DNA of 55,242 nt, taken from positions 1 to 55,242 of the forward strand of contig JALSLQ010000038.1 in the NCBI GenBank assembly GCA_026988235.1. The letters run 5' to 3'. Under the pieces are notes generated by a model. It was not told where the DNA came from. It made no database searches and saw nothing but the letters and a program-made list of their open reading frames with translations. Positions 24,671-33,065 of this stretch are shown here, in pieces (position 1 is the stretch's first letter; every line of letters begins with the position of its first letter). Source of the DNA: Sulfurimonas sp. GTDB lineage: Bacteria; Campylobacterota; Campylobacteria; Campylobacterales; Sulfurimonadaceae. A program made the position numbers and the translations under genes.

Positions 24671-26419
24671 ATGCTAGACATAGAAAAATCATATAAACAA
24701 AATTTTCCAAAAGCAGGTAAATATCTGCCAAAAAGTCTCAATAATTTTTTTATTACCATACTTAAAAAAGTATTTCATGAAAATAAATTTAATGAAATTT
24801 ATGAGAAGAATCATTACCTTAAAGGTCTTGAGTTTGCAGACAGTATGCTTGAACTTTTAGATATAGAGTATACAATCAAACCAAATGAGCTTAAAAACAT
24901 CCCTTCAACAGGCAGACTTCTCATCGTTGCAAACCACATAACAGGCGCATCAGATGCTTTTACACTCGTACAGCTCATAGCAAGTGCTAGAGAAAACAAA
25001 AAAGTAAGACTCATGGTAAATGGCATGCTTATGGGCGTTACTCAGGCAAGTGAGATTATTATTCCCGTGGATAACATTACAGGAGCTATCACAAAAACAA
25101 GCATCAAAGCCATTAATGAAGCCTTAGCGAACGAAGAAGCTGTCATTATCTTTCCTGCAGGTGTTGTCAATAGATTTTCATGCAAAGGCATAAAAGACAT
25201 CCCATGGAAAGCAAGTTTTTTAAAAATTGCCAAAAGAAATAAAGCCCCGATTTTACCGGTAAGAATTGAGGGTAGAAACAGTCTCCTATTTTATTTTGTA
25301 TCGTTACTTCTACCAAAAAAACTCAGCGGACTTTTAATGCTTCCACATGAATTTGTAACAGCAGGAGAGCAAAAGCCCCTTGTTTTTAATATAGGAAGAG
25401 TTATCCCTCTAAGCTCTTTTTCTGATGAGGACATCACTATTAACGAGTATCTCAAACTCTTTTATCAGCATTTATATACACTTGGGACAAAAAAAGAGTG
25501 CATTTTACAAACCGAAACAACCATCACAGCCGCACATAATAAAATGATTTTACGCGCAGAAGTCAACAAAGCAGAAGTCTTAGGACATACACTTGATGGC
25601 AAAAAAATCATCCTCGCCCAAGCAGATAAAGCACCATTTTTAATGCAAGAGCTTGGACGGGTAAGAGAGATATCTTTTCGCGCAATCGGTGGTGGAACAG
25701 GAAGTGCAAAAGACAATGATTTGTATGACAACTATTATAAACATTTGATACTCTGGGATGAAGAAGATTTGGAAATCGTCGGTGCTTACAGAATTGGTGA
25801 AGTGGCACAAATCATAAAAAATCGTGGAATGGAAGGCTTATATACTTATAATTTATGTGACTTTAATGCGCACTTTCAAGACTACTGTCATAACTCTGTA
25901 GAACTCGGACGAAGCTTTGTACAACCAAAATATTGGGGTTCACGAGCACTCGACAATCTCTGGCAGGGAGTCGGTGCTTATCTGGCAAAAAATCCACATA
26001 TTATCTACACCTATGGAACGGTGACTATTAATGCAGACACACCACAACAAGCTGTTGCTGCACTTGTTTACTTCTACTCTTTGCATTTTTCCTGTGAGAC
26101 AAATATGATGAGTGCAAAAACGCCTTACTTTATGAGTTATGAGCAAAAACAGGAGTTTGATATGCTCTTTAAATACAGATCTTACAAAGAGGGTTTTGTG
26201 GTGTTGAAAAAATATCTCAAAGATTTAGGCACTTCGGTACCGACACTCTTTAAGCAATATGCAGAATTGTATGATGAGGGTGCTGTGCGATTTTTTGACT
26301 TTAGTATCAACGAAGGATTGCATGGAGTTGTTGAAGGCTTCATCATCGCAGATAATTCAAGAATGAAAGAGGCTAAGAGAAAACGCTACATTAAAAACTT
26401 TGAATCTGAAAAAATTTAA
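24671..26419 (+). CDS. PlsC-like/OlsB-like fusion acyltransferase (OlsF-type)
   Basis: A 582-residue two-domain enzyme. The N-terminal half is a glycerolipid-type acyltransferase with NHITGASD (His89, Asp95; the HX5D spacing of the hemolysin-like branch) and FPAGVVNRF. The C-terminal half, from about 280, is a GNAT-like OlsB domain: ISFRAIGGGTGSAKDNDLYD, YKHLILWD and ELGRSFVQPKYWGSRAL. Such fusions (OlsF) make ornithine lipids by N-acylating ornithine and then O-acylating lyso-ornithine lipid. ATG 24671, one nucleotide after the transporter stop with GGAG 11 nt upstream, is preferred to an earlier in-frame ATG inside that gene. The product could be another acylated amino acid. Confidence 0.82.
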   Translation: MLDIEKSYKQNFPKAGKYLPKSLNNFFITILKKVFHENKFNEIYEKNHYLKGLEFADSMLELLDIEYTIKPNELKNIPSTGRLLIVANHITGASDAFTLVQLIASARENKKVRLMVNGMLMGVTQASEIIIPVDNITGAITKTSIKAINEALANEEAVIIFPAGVVNRFSCKGIKDIPWKASFLKIAKRNKAPILPVRIEGRNSLLFYFVSLLLPKKLSGLLMLPHEFVTAGEQKPLVFNIGRVIPLSSFSDEDITINEYLKLFYQHLYTLGTKKECILQTETTITAAHNKMILRAEVNKAEVLGHTLDGKKIILAQADKAPFLMQELGRVREISFRAIGGGTGSAKDNDLYDNYYKHLILWDEEDLEIVGAYRIGEVAQIIKNRGMEGLYTYNLCDFNAHFQDYCHNSVELGRSFVQPKYWGSRALDNLWQGVGAYLAKNPHIIYTYGTVTINADTPQQAVAALVYFYSLHFSCETNMMSAKTPYFMSYEQKQEFDMLFKYRSYKEGFVVLKKYLKDLGTSVPTLFKQYAELYDEGAVRFFDFSINEGLHGVVEGFIIADNSRMKEAKRKRYIKNFESEKI

Positions 26420-26430
26420 AACTTTTTAGC

Positions 26431-26436
26431 TATAAT
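26431..26436 (+). promoter_or_regulatory. Likely -10 element for dapA
   Basis: A perfect TATAAT stands 28 nt before the dapA ATG in the 45-nt gap after the acyltransferase gene. AAAGG lies about 10 nt before the ATG. The gap has no strong terminator for the upstream operon. Confidence 0.5.
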
Positions 26437-26464
26437 TAGCCATTATTTTTAAAGGCTACTTAGA

Positions 26465-27358
26465 ATGAATTTAGTAACAGGTTCTTCAACCGCACTGATA
26501 ACTCCGTTTAAAAATGGAAAACTTGATGAACAAACTTATGCTGCGTTAATCCAACGCCAAATAAACAACGGTATGAACGCAATATGCCCAGTTGGGACAA
26601 CAGGTGAGAGTGCTACACTGACACATGATGAGCACAAACGCTGTATAGAAATTGCCGTTGAAGTTTGTAAAGGGACACAGACAAAAGTTTTAGCAGGTGC
26701 CGGCAGTAATGCGACACATGAAGCGATAGAGATTGCAAAACATGCACAAAGCTGTGGTGTTGATGCTATTTTTTCTGTTTCACCTTACTACAACAAACCT
26801 TCGCAAGAGGGTCTGTACCAGCATTATAAAGCAATAGCGGAGGCTGTAAGTGAACTGCCTTTTATGCTTTATAATGTTCCGGGGCGTACAGGTGTAGATA
26901 TTTCAGCAGACACAACAATTAGACTTTTTGATGATGTCAAAAATATTTACGGTGTCAAAGAAGCAACAGGAAGCTTAGAGCGTACTGTAGAGCTGCTTTC
27001 ACGCAGACCTAAGCTAAAAGTATTTTCAGGAGATGATGCGATTGACTATCCTATTTTGGCAAATGGCGGTGCAGGCATTACTTCTGTCACATCAAACCTT
27101 ATGCCTGATTTAAAATCAGAACTTGTCAACAAAGCGCTCAGCGGTGACTTCATGGGTGCAAAAGCCATCAATGACAAACTTTACCCTTTGAATAAAGTAA
27201 TGTTTTGTGAGTCAAACCCTATTCCGGTAAAAGCCGCAATGTATATAGCAGGACTTACCCAAACATTGGAATACAGACTGCCTCTCGTTGCTCCAAGTAA
27301 AGAAAATATGAAAAAAATAGAAGAAGTAATGAAAAATTACGACATAAAAGGACTCTAA
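26465..27358 (+). CDS. dapA: 4-hydroxy-tetrahydrodipicolinate synthase
   Basis: A 297-residue TIM-barrel enzyme condensing pyruvate with aspartate semialdehyde at the start of the lysine/meso-DAP branch, so it also feeds peptidoglycan synthesis. The conserved CPVGTTGESATL holds Thr45 and Thr46, YNVPGRTG the catalytic tyrosine and GVKEATGS the Schiff-base lysine. The length is normal. The reductase gene follows after 3 nt, the same pair as in C. jejuni. Confidence 0.96.
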   Translation: MNLVTGSSTALITPFKNGKLDEQTYAALIQRQINNGMNAICPVGTTGESATLTHDEHKRCIEIAVEVCKGTQTKVLAGAGSNATHEAIEIAKHAQSCGVDAIFSVSPYYNKPSQEGLYQHYKAIAEAVSELPFMLYNVPGRTGVDISADTTIRLFDDVKNIYGVKEATGSLERTVELLSRRPKLKVFSGDDAIDYPILANGGAGITSVTSNLMPDLKSELVNKALSGDFMGAKAINDKLYPLNKVMFCESNPIPVKAAMYIAGLTQTLEYRLPLVAPSKENMKKIEEVMKNYDIKGL

Positions 27359-27361
27359 AAT

Positions 27362-28129
27362 ATGAAAGATAAAACTCTCTTTGTAAGCGGTGGAACTCGC
27401 GGAATCGGCAAAGCAATCGTTTATGCCTTTGCGAAAGAAGGCTGTAATGTCGCTTTTACCTATGCGTCAAGTGTCGATACTGCAAATGAAATTATTGCCG
27501 ATATTAAAGCAAATTATGGTGTAAAATGCCGTGCTTACAAATTAGATATATTAGAGCCAAATACCTATAAAGATGTTTATAAAGAGTTTGATGAAGATTT
27601 TGATAGACTTGACTATTTCATATCAAATGCAATCATCTCAGGGCGTGCCGTTGTGGGTGGATTTGGACCGTTTATGCGCCTCAAACCAAGAGGACTCAAC
27701 AATATCTATACGGCAACTGTTGATGCTTTTGTCGTCGGTGCACAAGAAGCTGCAAAACGAATGGAAAAAGTTGGTGGGGGGAGTATCATCTCTATGAGTT
27801 CTACAGGTAATTTAGTTTATACACCCAATTATGCAGGGCATGGAACGAATAAAGCTGCGGTTGAAGCAATGGTGCGTTATGCTGCTGCAGAACTCGGAGA
27901 AAAAGGGATTCGTGTCAATGCCGTGAGTGGTGGACCTATTGACACAGATGCTCTAAAAGCATTTCCAAATTATGAAGAGGTCAAAGCAGAAGTTGTCAGA
28001 CGCTCTCCTCTTTCTCGCATGGGTGTTCCCCAAGATTTAACCGGAGCATGTAAATTTTTATGTTCTAATGAATCATCTTGGCTGACAGGACAGACAATAG
28101 TGATAGACGGCGGAACTACTTTTCAGTAA
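27362..28129 (+). CDS. Short-chain dehydrogenase, FabL-like enoyl-ACP reductase candidate
   Basis: A 255-residue SDR with the NAD(P) motif SGGTRGIGKA (9-18) and an active-site pattern YAGHGTNK, i.e. YX6K, the spacing of enoyl-ACP reductases rather than the YX3K of typical SDRs. The stretch VNAVSGGPIDTDALKAFPN closely matches Bacillus subtilis FabL as I remember it. It could therefore reduce enoyl-ACP with NADPH in fatty-acid synthesis, perhaps beside a FabI encoded elsewhere. It is co-transcribed with dapA. The gene ends just before a cluster of palindromic repeats. Confidence 0.8.
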   Translation: MKDKTLFVSGGTRGIGKAIVYAFAKEGCNVAFTYASSVDTANEIIADIKANYGVKCRAYKLDILEPNTYKDVYKEFDEDFDRLDYFISNAIISGRAVVGGFGPFMRLKPRGLNNIYTATVDAFVVGAQEAAKRMEKVGGGSIISMSSTGNLVYTPNYAGHGTNKAAVEAMVRYAAAELGEKGIRVNAVSGGPIDTDALKAFPNYEEVKAEVVRRSPLSRMGVPQDLTGACKFLCSNESSWLTGQTIVIDGGTTFQ

Positions 28130-28163
28130 ATATTTACAGTATATAAAACTATAAAGACATAAA

Positions 28164-28186
28164 GCCGGCACTAAAGTACCGGTTCC
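28164..28186. repeat. Single REP-like palindrome
   Basis: Core CCGGCACTAAAGTACCGG (28165-28182) followed by TTCC. The arms pair except for one C/A position, which on the minus-strand RNA becomes a U·G wobble. It opens the repeat cluster that fills the 256-bp gap between the convergent reductase and serA genes; apart from the repeats this gap holds nothing I can identify. Confidence 0.8.
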
Positions 28187-28198
28187 AAAGAACATACC

Positions 28199-28270
28199 GG
28201 AATCGGCATTTTAGTGCTAACTGTTATTTCTGTCATGCCACTCCCTGCCCGCACTAAAGTACGGGTTCCG
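28199..28270 (-). repeat. Composite REP (BIME-like) element 1
   Basis: Read on the minus strand: a CCCG-type palindrome (core CCCGTACTTTAGTGCGGG), a spacer containing GAGTGGCA and ending near AACAG, then a degenerate CGG-type palindrome. It is 72 nt long, like element 2, and has the same order as the copies at 50176 and 52225. Confidence 0.75.
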
Positions 28271-28288
28271 AAAAGCTACACATTCCTC

Positions 28289-28360
28289 GGAATCGGTACT
28301 TTAGTGCCGACTGTTGAAACATTCTTGCCACTTTCAGCCCGCACTAAAGTACGGGTTCCG
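28289..28360 (-). repeat. Composite REP (BIME-like) element 2
   Basis: Read on the minus strand: CCCG-type palindrome, spacer CTGAAAGTGGCAAGAATG then TTTCAACAG, then the CGG-type palindrome (core TCGGCACTAAAGTACCGA). It is 72 nt. The spacer matches that of the 50176 copy at nearly every base, so the pair of palindromes and the spacer move or evolve as one unit. Confidence 0.8.
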
Positions 28361-28385
28361 AAAATGTGTAAGAAGGGACGAAATT

Positions 28386-29999
28386 TTATAAACGAGCGTA
28401 GTTTACACTTATGCAGGCATCCAATGATGTAAGCTCATTCAAAGTAGTATCATTCACTGCATTGTCTACCAAAATAACGGCAAGTGCTTCTGACTGCTCA
28501 TTTCTTGCTAATGAAAAATCTGAAATATTTACATTATTGTTCGCAAGAATAGTCCCTACACTTCCAATCACGCCCGGAACATCAGAGTTTTTGAAGAATA
28601 TAATGTCACCTTTTACAGGGAATTCAATATCGAAACCATCTGTTGCAACTATACGCTGTAAGCCATCTTCAAAAATTGTAGCAGAAACAGAAGTTGTTCC
28701 CTCATTTGTCGTAATTTTTACAGTAATAAGATTTTTATACACTTCTGAGTCGCCTAAGTTTACAACTTCAGTTTCTATGCCTTTCTCTTTTGCAACAAAA
28801 TCTGCATTTACATAATTAATAGATTCTGTAGAGTGGCTGAGTGCACCAACAGTGACAAAAGTAGCAAGAGAATCAACATAGTTTGCAATCTCACCCTGTC
28901 CTTTTACTTTTATGGAAATAATTTTAGATTTGTTAATCTGAGATTCTAAAAAGCCTATTTTTTGTCCCATTTCTAAAAATGGCTTAACAAAAGGAGGAAT
29001 TTTACTCTCATCTATCGGCAAGTTCATCGCATTAGGATACGCTATACCTTTTGCCGCAGCAATTGCATTTCCGGCTGCTTGCGTACCGATATTATACTGA
29101 GATTCATAAGTATTTGCCCCTAAGTGAGGAGAAACGACAATATTGTCCAAATCAAGGAGTTTATTATTAATAGCAGGCTCTTTTACAAACACATCTATAC
29201 CTGCAAAACGAATTTTTCCAGATGTAAGACCGTCATAAAGGGCATCTTCATTATAAAGTCCACCTCTTGCACAGTTTACAAGGACAACTCCATCTTTCAT
29301 TTTTGCAACTTCTTCTTTGTCAATGATATTAATCGTTTCCTGATTTTTCGGTGTATGAATCGTTATTACATCACATGCCAAAATATCATCAAAGTTTTTC
29401 GTGTAAGTCATGTCTAAATCAGTAACTTTTGATGGGTTAATGTATGGATCATAAGCAACTATATCCATTTCAAAAGCTTGAGCACGCTTTGCTACACGAG
29501 AACCGATGTTTCCAAAACCGATAATACCGAGTTTTTTGCCTTTAAGTTCATATCCGTACCACTTTTCACGCTTCCAGATTCTTTGATTTTTCAAATGGTC
29601 ATGAGAATATGGAAACATTCTCATACATGAAAGCATATGTGTCATTGTAAGTTCTACCGCTGCAATAGTATTTGCTGTTGGAACATTCATAACAATGATA
29701 CCTTTTTTAGAACATTCAGGAATGTTTACATTATCAACACCGACACCGGCACGAACGATTGCTTTCATATTTGTAGCATGTTCTATAAAAAAGTCATCAA
29801 CATCTGTTGAACTTCTCGTAATTGCTACATCTGCTTTTGGAATAATCGTTTCAACAAGCTCTTTTTTATCAAGGTCTGCTGCCATAATAAAGTTAATATT
29901 TTCATCGTCTTGAAGCATCTTTAAACCAGCTTCATGGATATGATCGCACACAACTACTGTATATTTCTGCACCCCAAGGGCATTTGTTTCACTGCTCAT
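28386..29999 (-). CDS. serA: D-3-phosphoglycerate dehydrogenase
   Basis: A 537-residue enzyme for the first step of serine synthesis. It has the NAD-binding GIIGFGNIGSRVAKRA, the catalytic RGGLYNEDAL and SPHLGANTYESQ segments of D-isomer 2-hydroxyacid dehydrogenases, an intervening ASB domain (KGQGEIANYVDSLA), and a C-terminal ACT domain (DVPGVIGSVGTILANNNVNISDFSLAR) that likely binds serine for feedback. About ten extra N-terminal residues (MSSETNALGV) precede the usual start. Its ATG directly follows the end of the small upstream gene's coding region. Confidence 0.95.
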   Translation of the reverse strand: MSSETNALGVQKYTVVVCDHIHEAGLKMLQDDENINFIMAADLDKKELVETIIPKADVAITRSSTDVDDFFIEHATNMKAIVRAGVGVDNVNIPECSKKGIIVMNVPTANTIAAVELTMTHMLSCMRMFPYSHDHLKNQRIWKREKWYGYELKGKKLGIIGFGNIGSRVAKRAQAFEMDIVAYDPYINPSKVTDLDMTYTKNFDDILACDVITIHTPKNQETINIIDKEEVAKMKDGVVLVNCARGGLYNEDALYDGLTSGKIRFAGIDVFVKEPAINNKLLDLDNIVVSPHLGANTYESQYNIGTQAAGNAIAAAKGIAYPNAMNLPIDESKIPPFVKPFLEMGQKIGFLESQINKSKIISIKVKGQGEIANYVDSLATFVTVGALSHSTESINYVNADFVAKEKGIETEVVNLGDSEVYKNLITVKITTNEGTTSVSATIFEDGLQRIVATDGFDIEFPVKGDIIFFKNSDVPGVIGSVGTILANNNVNISDFSLARNEQSEALAVILVDNAVNDTTLNELTSLDACISVNYARL

Positions 30000-30479
30000 T
30001 TAATAATCCTTTTTATAAGGCTCAATACTAGCCTTGATTTTGTAATTTTTTAGTACTTGCACTAAGTTATTTAATTTATCTACATTTTGTGAATAAATAA
30101 GTAAATCTATGCCTTGTTTGTCTTTTTTAAAGAAATATTTTAGATTATGTCTTTGCAATTCCTCTTTCAGACAAAAAAGCTGATATGGGTCCAAAAGTTT
30201 CGCAGACAATTTATAGGTAATAGTTTTAGTTATTTTTTCATCCAAATCTAACTTGACATAGACTTCATTTACAGGATAAAAATAGCCGAGTCTCTCAGAT
30301 TTAGAAAAATGATTTAACCAAAGCTTTTCCGGTTTGCTTGGAACTGCTTCAGTCTTTAAAGCTAAAGGTTTTGTATCAACAATCTCCTCTTGAGAATTGA
30401 TAGACACTAAAAAAAAGACAATAAACACAGCTACTCCCAATGCTAGAAGAGGAGCAAACCATTTTATTATCTTTTGCAT
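30000..30479 (-). CDS. Membrane-anchored hypothetical protein between rpsA and serA
   Basis: A 159-residue protein with one N-terminal membrane helix (about 9-28) and a periplasmic-looking remainder of two alpha/beta-type segments (VKLDLDEKITKTITYKL; GIDLLIYSQNVDKLNNLV), the second resembling a SPOR-like or ferredoxin-like fold. I do not recognise a named family. A gene of similar size lies at the same place between rpsA and serA in C. jejuni, so it is conserved in the phylum. It follows rpsA by 14 nt and abuts serA, suggesting one transcript. Confidence 0.8.
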   Translation of the reverse strand: MQKIIKWFAPLLALGVAVFIVFFLVSINSQEEIVDTKPLALKTEAVPSKPEKLWLNHFSKSERLGYFYPVNEVYVKLDLDEKITKTITYKLSAKLLDPYQLFCLKEELQRHNLKYFFKKDKQGIDLLIYSQNVDKLNNLVQVLKNYKIKASIEPYKKDY

Positions 30480-30493
30480 TTAAAGTACAAAGC

Positions 30494-32152
30494 TTATTTA
30501 AATTTATCTTTTATCAAATCACCAAGAGAATGTGATTCAGTATCATTAATCTCTTCAAGCATTGCTTGATTTTTGATATAGTCTAATTTTTTAACAGATA
30601 AACGAATACGGTCACGACGAGTGTCAATGTTAGCAATAGCAGCTTCTATTTCTTGACCAGATTCTAACTCTTCTTTTACAAGCGGAGCTAAATCTTCATC
30701 ACGAATAAGGGCATCAACACCATCTTCAAGTGAAACAAATACACCAAAATCTTTGATATCACGAATAGTACCTGTAACTACAGCATTCACTTTGTGAGTC
30801 GTAGCAAATTTATCTATAGGCGATTCTAAAAGAGTTTTACGGTTTAAAGATATTTTTTGATCTTGCTCATTTATTTTAGCAATTTTCACTTCAACTTCTT
30901 CACCGGATTTTAATACTTCTTTTGCTTTTGTATTTTTATCCCAAGAAATATCTTGATTATGTAATAAACCTTCAACACCGTCAATACGAACAAATGCACC
31001 AAAATCAGTTAAAGATGTAATAGTTCCTGTTACAATATCGCCTTCATTATATTTTTTCAAAAATTCATCAAATGGTTTTGGTAAAAGTCTTTTTAATGAA
31101 ACACGAAGTTTATGCGTTTTAGAATTAATTTCTATCACTTCAACATCAATTTCTTGTCCTACTTCAAGGTAGTCATTTGGATTTTTAACATTTTTGTTCC
31201 AAGTAATTTCTGAAATATGTAAGAAACCTTCTATGTCATTTCCAAGATCAACAAATACACCGTATGCTTCAATGTTAGAAACAGTAACAGTAATTGTATC
31301 ACCTTCATCTAATTCGCTTTCAACTTCTACCCAAGGGTCTGGTTGTACAGCTTTTATAGATAATGAAAGATGGCGTTTGTCTTTGTCATAAGAAATAGCT
31401 TTTACAGTAACTACATCACCTTCTTTATAAAGTTTTGATGGATTAACTGGACCTTTATAAGAGATTTCATTATAATGTACCAAACCATCAACACCGCCAA
31501 CATCAACAAACATACCATAGCTAGTGATTTTCTTAATGACACCTTCTACGATGACATCTTCAGCCATTAACTGATCAATGATCTCTTTTTTCTTTTTTCG
31601 TTCTTCGTTAAAAAGCTTACGACGAGAAAGAATAATTGAACTTTCAGCTGGGTCAATTTTTACAACCTGCGCTTTAATTTTGCGACCTACAACTTCGTCA
31701 GTATCTTTAAATGCTGCTAGTGAGCGTGGCATAAAAAATGAAACGGTATCCGCTTCTACTACATAACCACCACGATTTTTCTTCGTAATGATACCCTCAA
31801 CAACTAAGTCTTCATAGTCCTCTTTGTGTGCATCAATAAACTCAATAGTTTTTTCTTGCTCTAAAACTTTTTTGTAAGATATTTTAGGACGCTCGTTATA
31901 GTATCCCATTTGCATTACTTTTATTTTATCACCAGTATTAAACTTTAGTTCACCGTTCTCATCACGGATCTCATCAAGGCTTAAAATACCTTCAAGTTTA
32001 TCACCTACACCTACTAATGCTCTGTTCTCATCAGCCTGTATTTCCACTATCTCGCCCTCTACTATGCGACTTGTCTCTTGCTTCTTTTCGCTTGCAGCAA
32101 ACATCTCTGCAAAATTTTCTTCTTCTTCAAATGATTCATTATCGAACGCCAT
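30494..32152 (-). CDS. rpsA: 30S ribosomal protein S1
   Basis: A 552-residue protein built of six S1 RNA-binding motifs, recruiting mRNA to the small subunit. Motif starts can be seen as VEGEIVEIQ, VEGIITKKNRGGY, VEGVIKKITSYGMFVDVGGVDG, ITVTVSNIEAYGVFVDLG, VTGTITSLTDFGAFVRIDG and VTGTIRDIKDFGVFVSLEDG. The first two are more divergent and would contact the ribosome, as in other S1 proteins. It has its own promoter (TATAAT at 32185-32190) and an AGAGGAT ribosome site. Confidence 0.96.
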   Translation of the reverse strand: MAFDNESFEEEENFAEMFAASEKKQETSRIVEGEIVEIQADENRALVGVGDKLEGILSLDEIRDENGELKFNTGDKIKVMQMGYYNERPKISYKKVLEQEKTIEFIDAHKEDYEDLVVEGIITKKNRGGYVVEADTVSFFMPRSLAAFKDTDEVVGRKIKAQVVKIDPAESSIILSRRKLFNEERKKKKEIIDQLMAEDVIVEGVIKKITSYGMFVDVGGVDGLVHYNEISYKGPVNPSKLYKEGDVVTVKAISYDKDKRHLSLSIKAVQPDPWVEVESELDEGDTITVTVSNIEAYGVFVDLGNDIEGFLHISEITWNKNVKNPNDYLEVGQEIDVEVIEINSKTHKLRVSLKRLLPKPFDEFLKKYNEGDIVTGTITSLTDFGAFVRIDGVEGLLHNQDISWDKNTKAKEVLKSGEEVEVKIAKINEQDQKISLNRKTLLESPIDKFATTHKVNAVVTGTIRDIKDFGVFVSLEDGVDALIRDEDLAPLVKEELESGQEIEAAIANIDTRRDRIRLSVKKLDYIKNQAMLEEINDTESHSLGDLIKDKFK

Positions 32153-32184
32153 TGCCTATCCTCTGTTACATAAAAATTGTCGTG

Positions 32185-32190
32185 ATTATA
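32185..32190 (-). promoter_or_regulatory. Likely -10 element for rpsA
   Basis: TATAAT on the minus strand (ATTATA in plus orientation), with the upstream context TTTTGT, about 33 nt before the rpsA ATG. The region separates rpsA from ispH (85-bp gap), so rpsA can be expressed apart from the pheS–ispH operon. Confidence 0.55.
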
Positions 32191-32237
32191 ACAAAACTAT
32201 GATTAATTTATACTTTCTTGAATAGAATTATTAATTA

Positions 32238-33065
32238 TCAGTGATTTTTTTCTATAAAATCAACAACATTTTGGATAATCCAGTCAGGTGTAGATGCTCC
32301 AGCAGAGATACCACAAAACTCTTTGTCTTTAAACCAAAGTGGATCTATGTCGTTTTCATCTTCAATATGGTAAGAATTTTCACAGTAATCATGAGCAATG
32401 GATGAGAGTTGTTTTGTATTTGAGGAATTTTTTCCACCAATAATTATCATAACATCGGCTTTTTTAGATATTTTTCTCACAGCCTCTTGGTTTTCAAAAG
32501 TTGCGTTACAGATTGTGTTAAACACCCTAACCTCTTTATAACGAGGTATTAGATAGTTTGCAACTTCAAGATAGTCCTCAACTTTTCGAGTTGTTTGTGC
32601 TATAAGTGCTATTTTTTCATGTAATTTTACATTTTCAAGTTCTTCGGCACATGTTACAACGAATGCACCATGTGTCGCATAGGACTTAACTCCCTTGATT
32701 TCGGGGTGCGCTTCATCGCCAAATATAACTACACTGTACCCTGCTTCACTCATCTCTTGAGCAATCTCTTGAGGTTTTGTAACATACGGACAAGTTGCAT
32801 CTATAACATCTACTTTATTTTTTTTAAGCTCTGCTAATTCATTTTTTTGTATACCATGGGTACGGACTATGGCTTTATCCCCTTCTTTAAAACTATGATG
32901 GTCATCAGTTAAACCAACTTTAAAATCACTATCAAGTCGGGCAATCTCTTTGTTATTATGTATTAATGGTCCATAAGTTGAAGAATTTTTATTTTCTTCA
33001 GCAATTTTAATAGCACGCTTTACACCAAAACAAAATCCGTAATTCTCAGCTAGTTGTATTTTCAT
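32238..33065 (-). CDS. ispH: 4-hydroxy-3-methylbut-2-enyl diphosphate reductase
   Basis: A 275-residue iron-sulfur enzyme for the last step of the MEP isoprenoid pathway. The three cluster cysteines are visible in YGFCFGVKRA (Cys12), IDATCPYVT (about Cys96) and NTICNATFENQ. RTHGIQKNE and the C-terminal GISAGASTPDWII are family signatures. Its ATG overlaps the aroA stop by one nucleotide. The product feeds the polyprenyl synthase encoded at 47518. Confidence 0.95.
   Translation of the reverse strand: MKIQLAENYGFCFGVKRAIKIAEENKNSSTYGPLIHNNKEIARLDSDFKVGLTDDHHSFKEGDKAIVRTHGIQKNELAELKKNKVDVIDATCPYVTKPQEIAQEMSEAGYSVVIFGDEAHPEIKGVKSYATHGAFVVTCAEELENVKLHEKIALIAQTTRKVEDYLEVANYLIPRYKEVRVFNTICNATFENQEAVRKISKKADVMIIIGGKNSSNTKQLSSIAHDYCENSYHIEDENDIDPLWFKDKEFCGISAGASTPDWIIQNVVDFIEKNH

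Noticed and set aside
28164-28360. CRISPR-like array of short repeats
   Set aside because: Repeats alternate in orientation, are palindromic, lack uniform unique spacers and recur at distant sites; no cas gene is present. REP/BIME-like elements fit better.
28386-28400. serA truncated by the repeat cluster
   Set aside because: The ACT domain is complete and the stop lies 26 nt beyond the last repeat, so serA is not affected as lpxK is.
28214-28432. 72-codon plus-strand frame after the reductase gene
   Set aside because: It consists of repeat sequence and then runs into serA on the other strand; no ribosome site and repeated peptide RTKVRVPK from the repeats.
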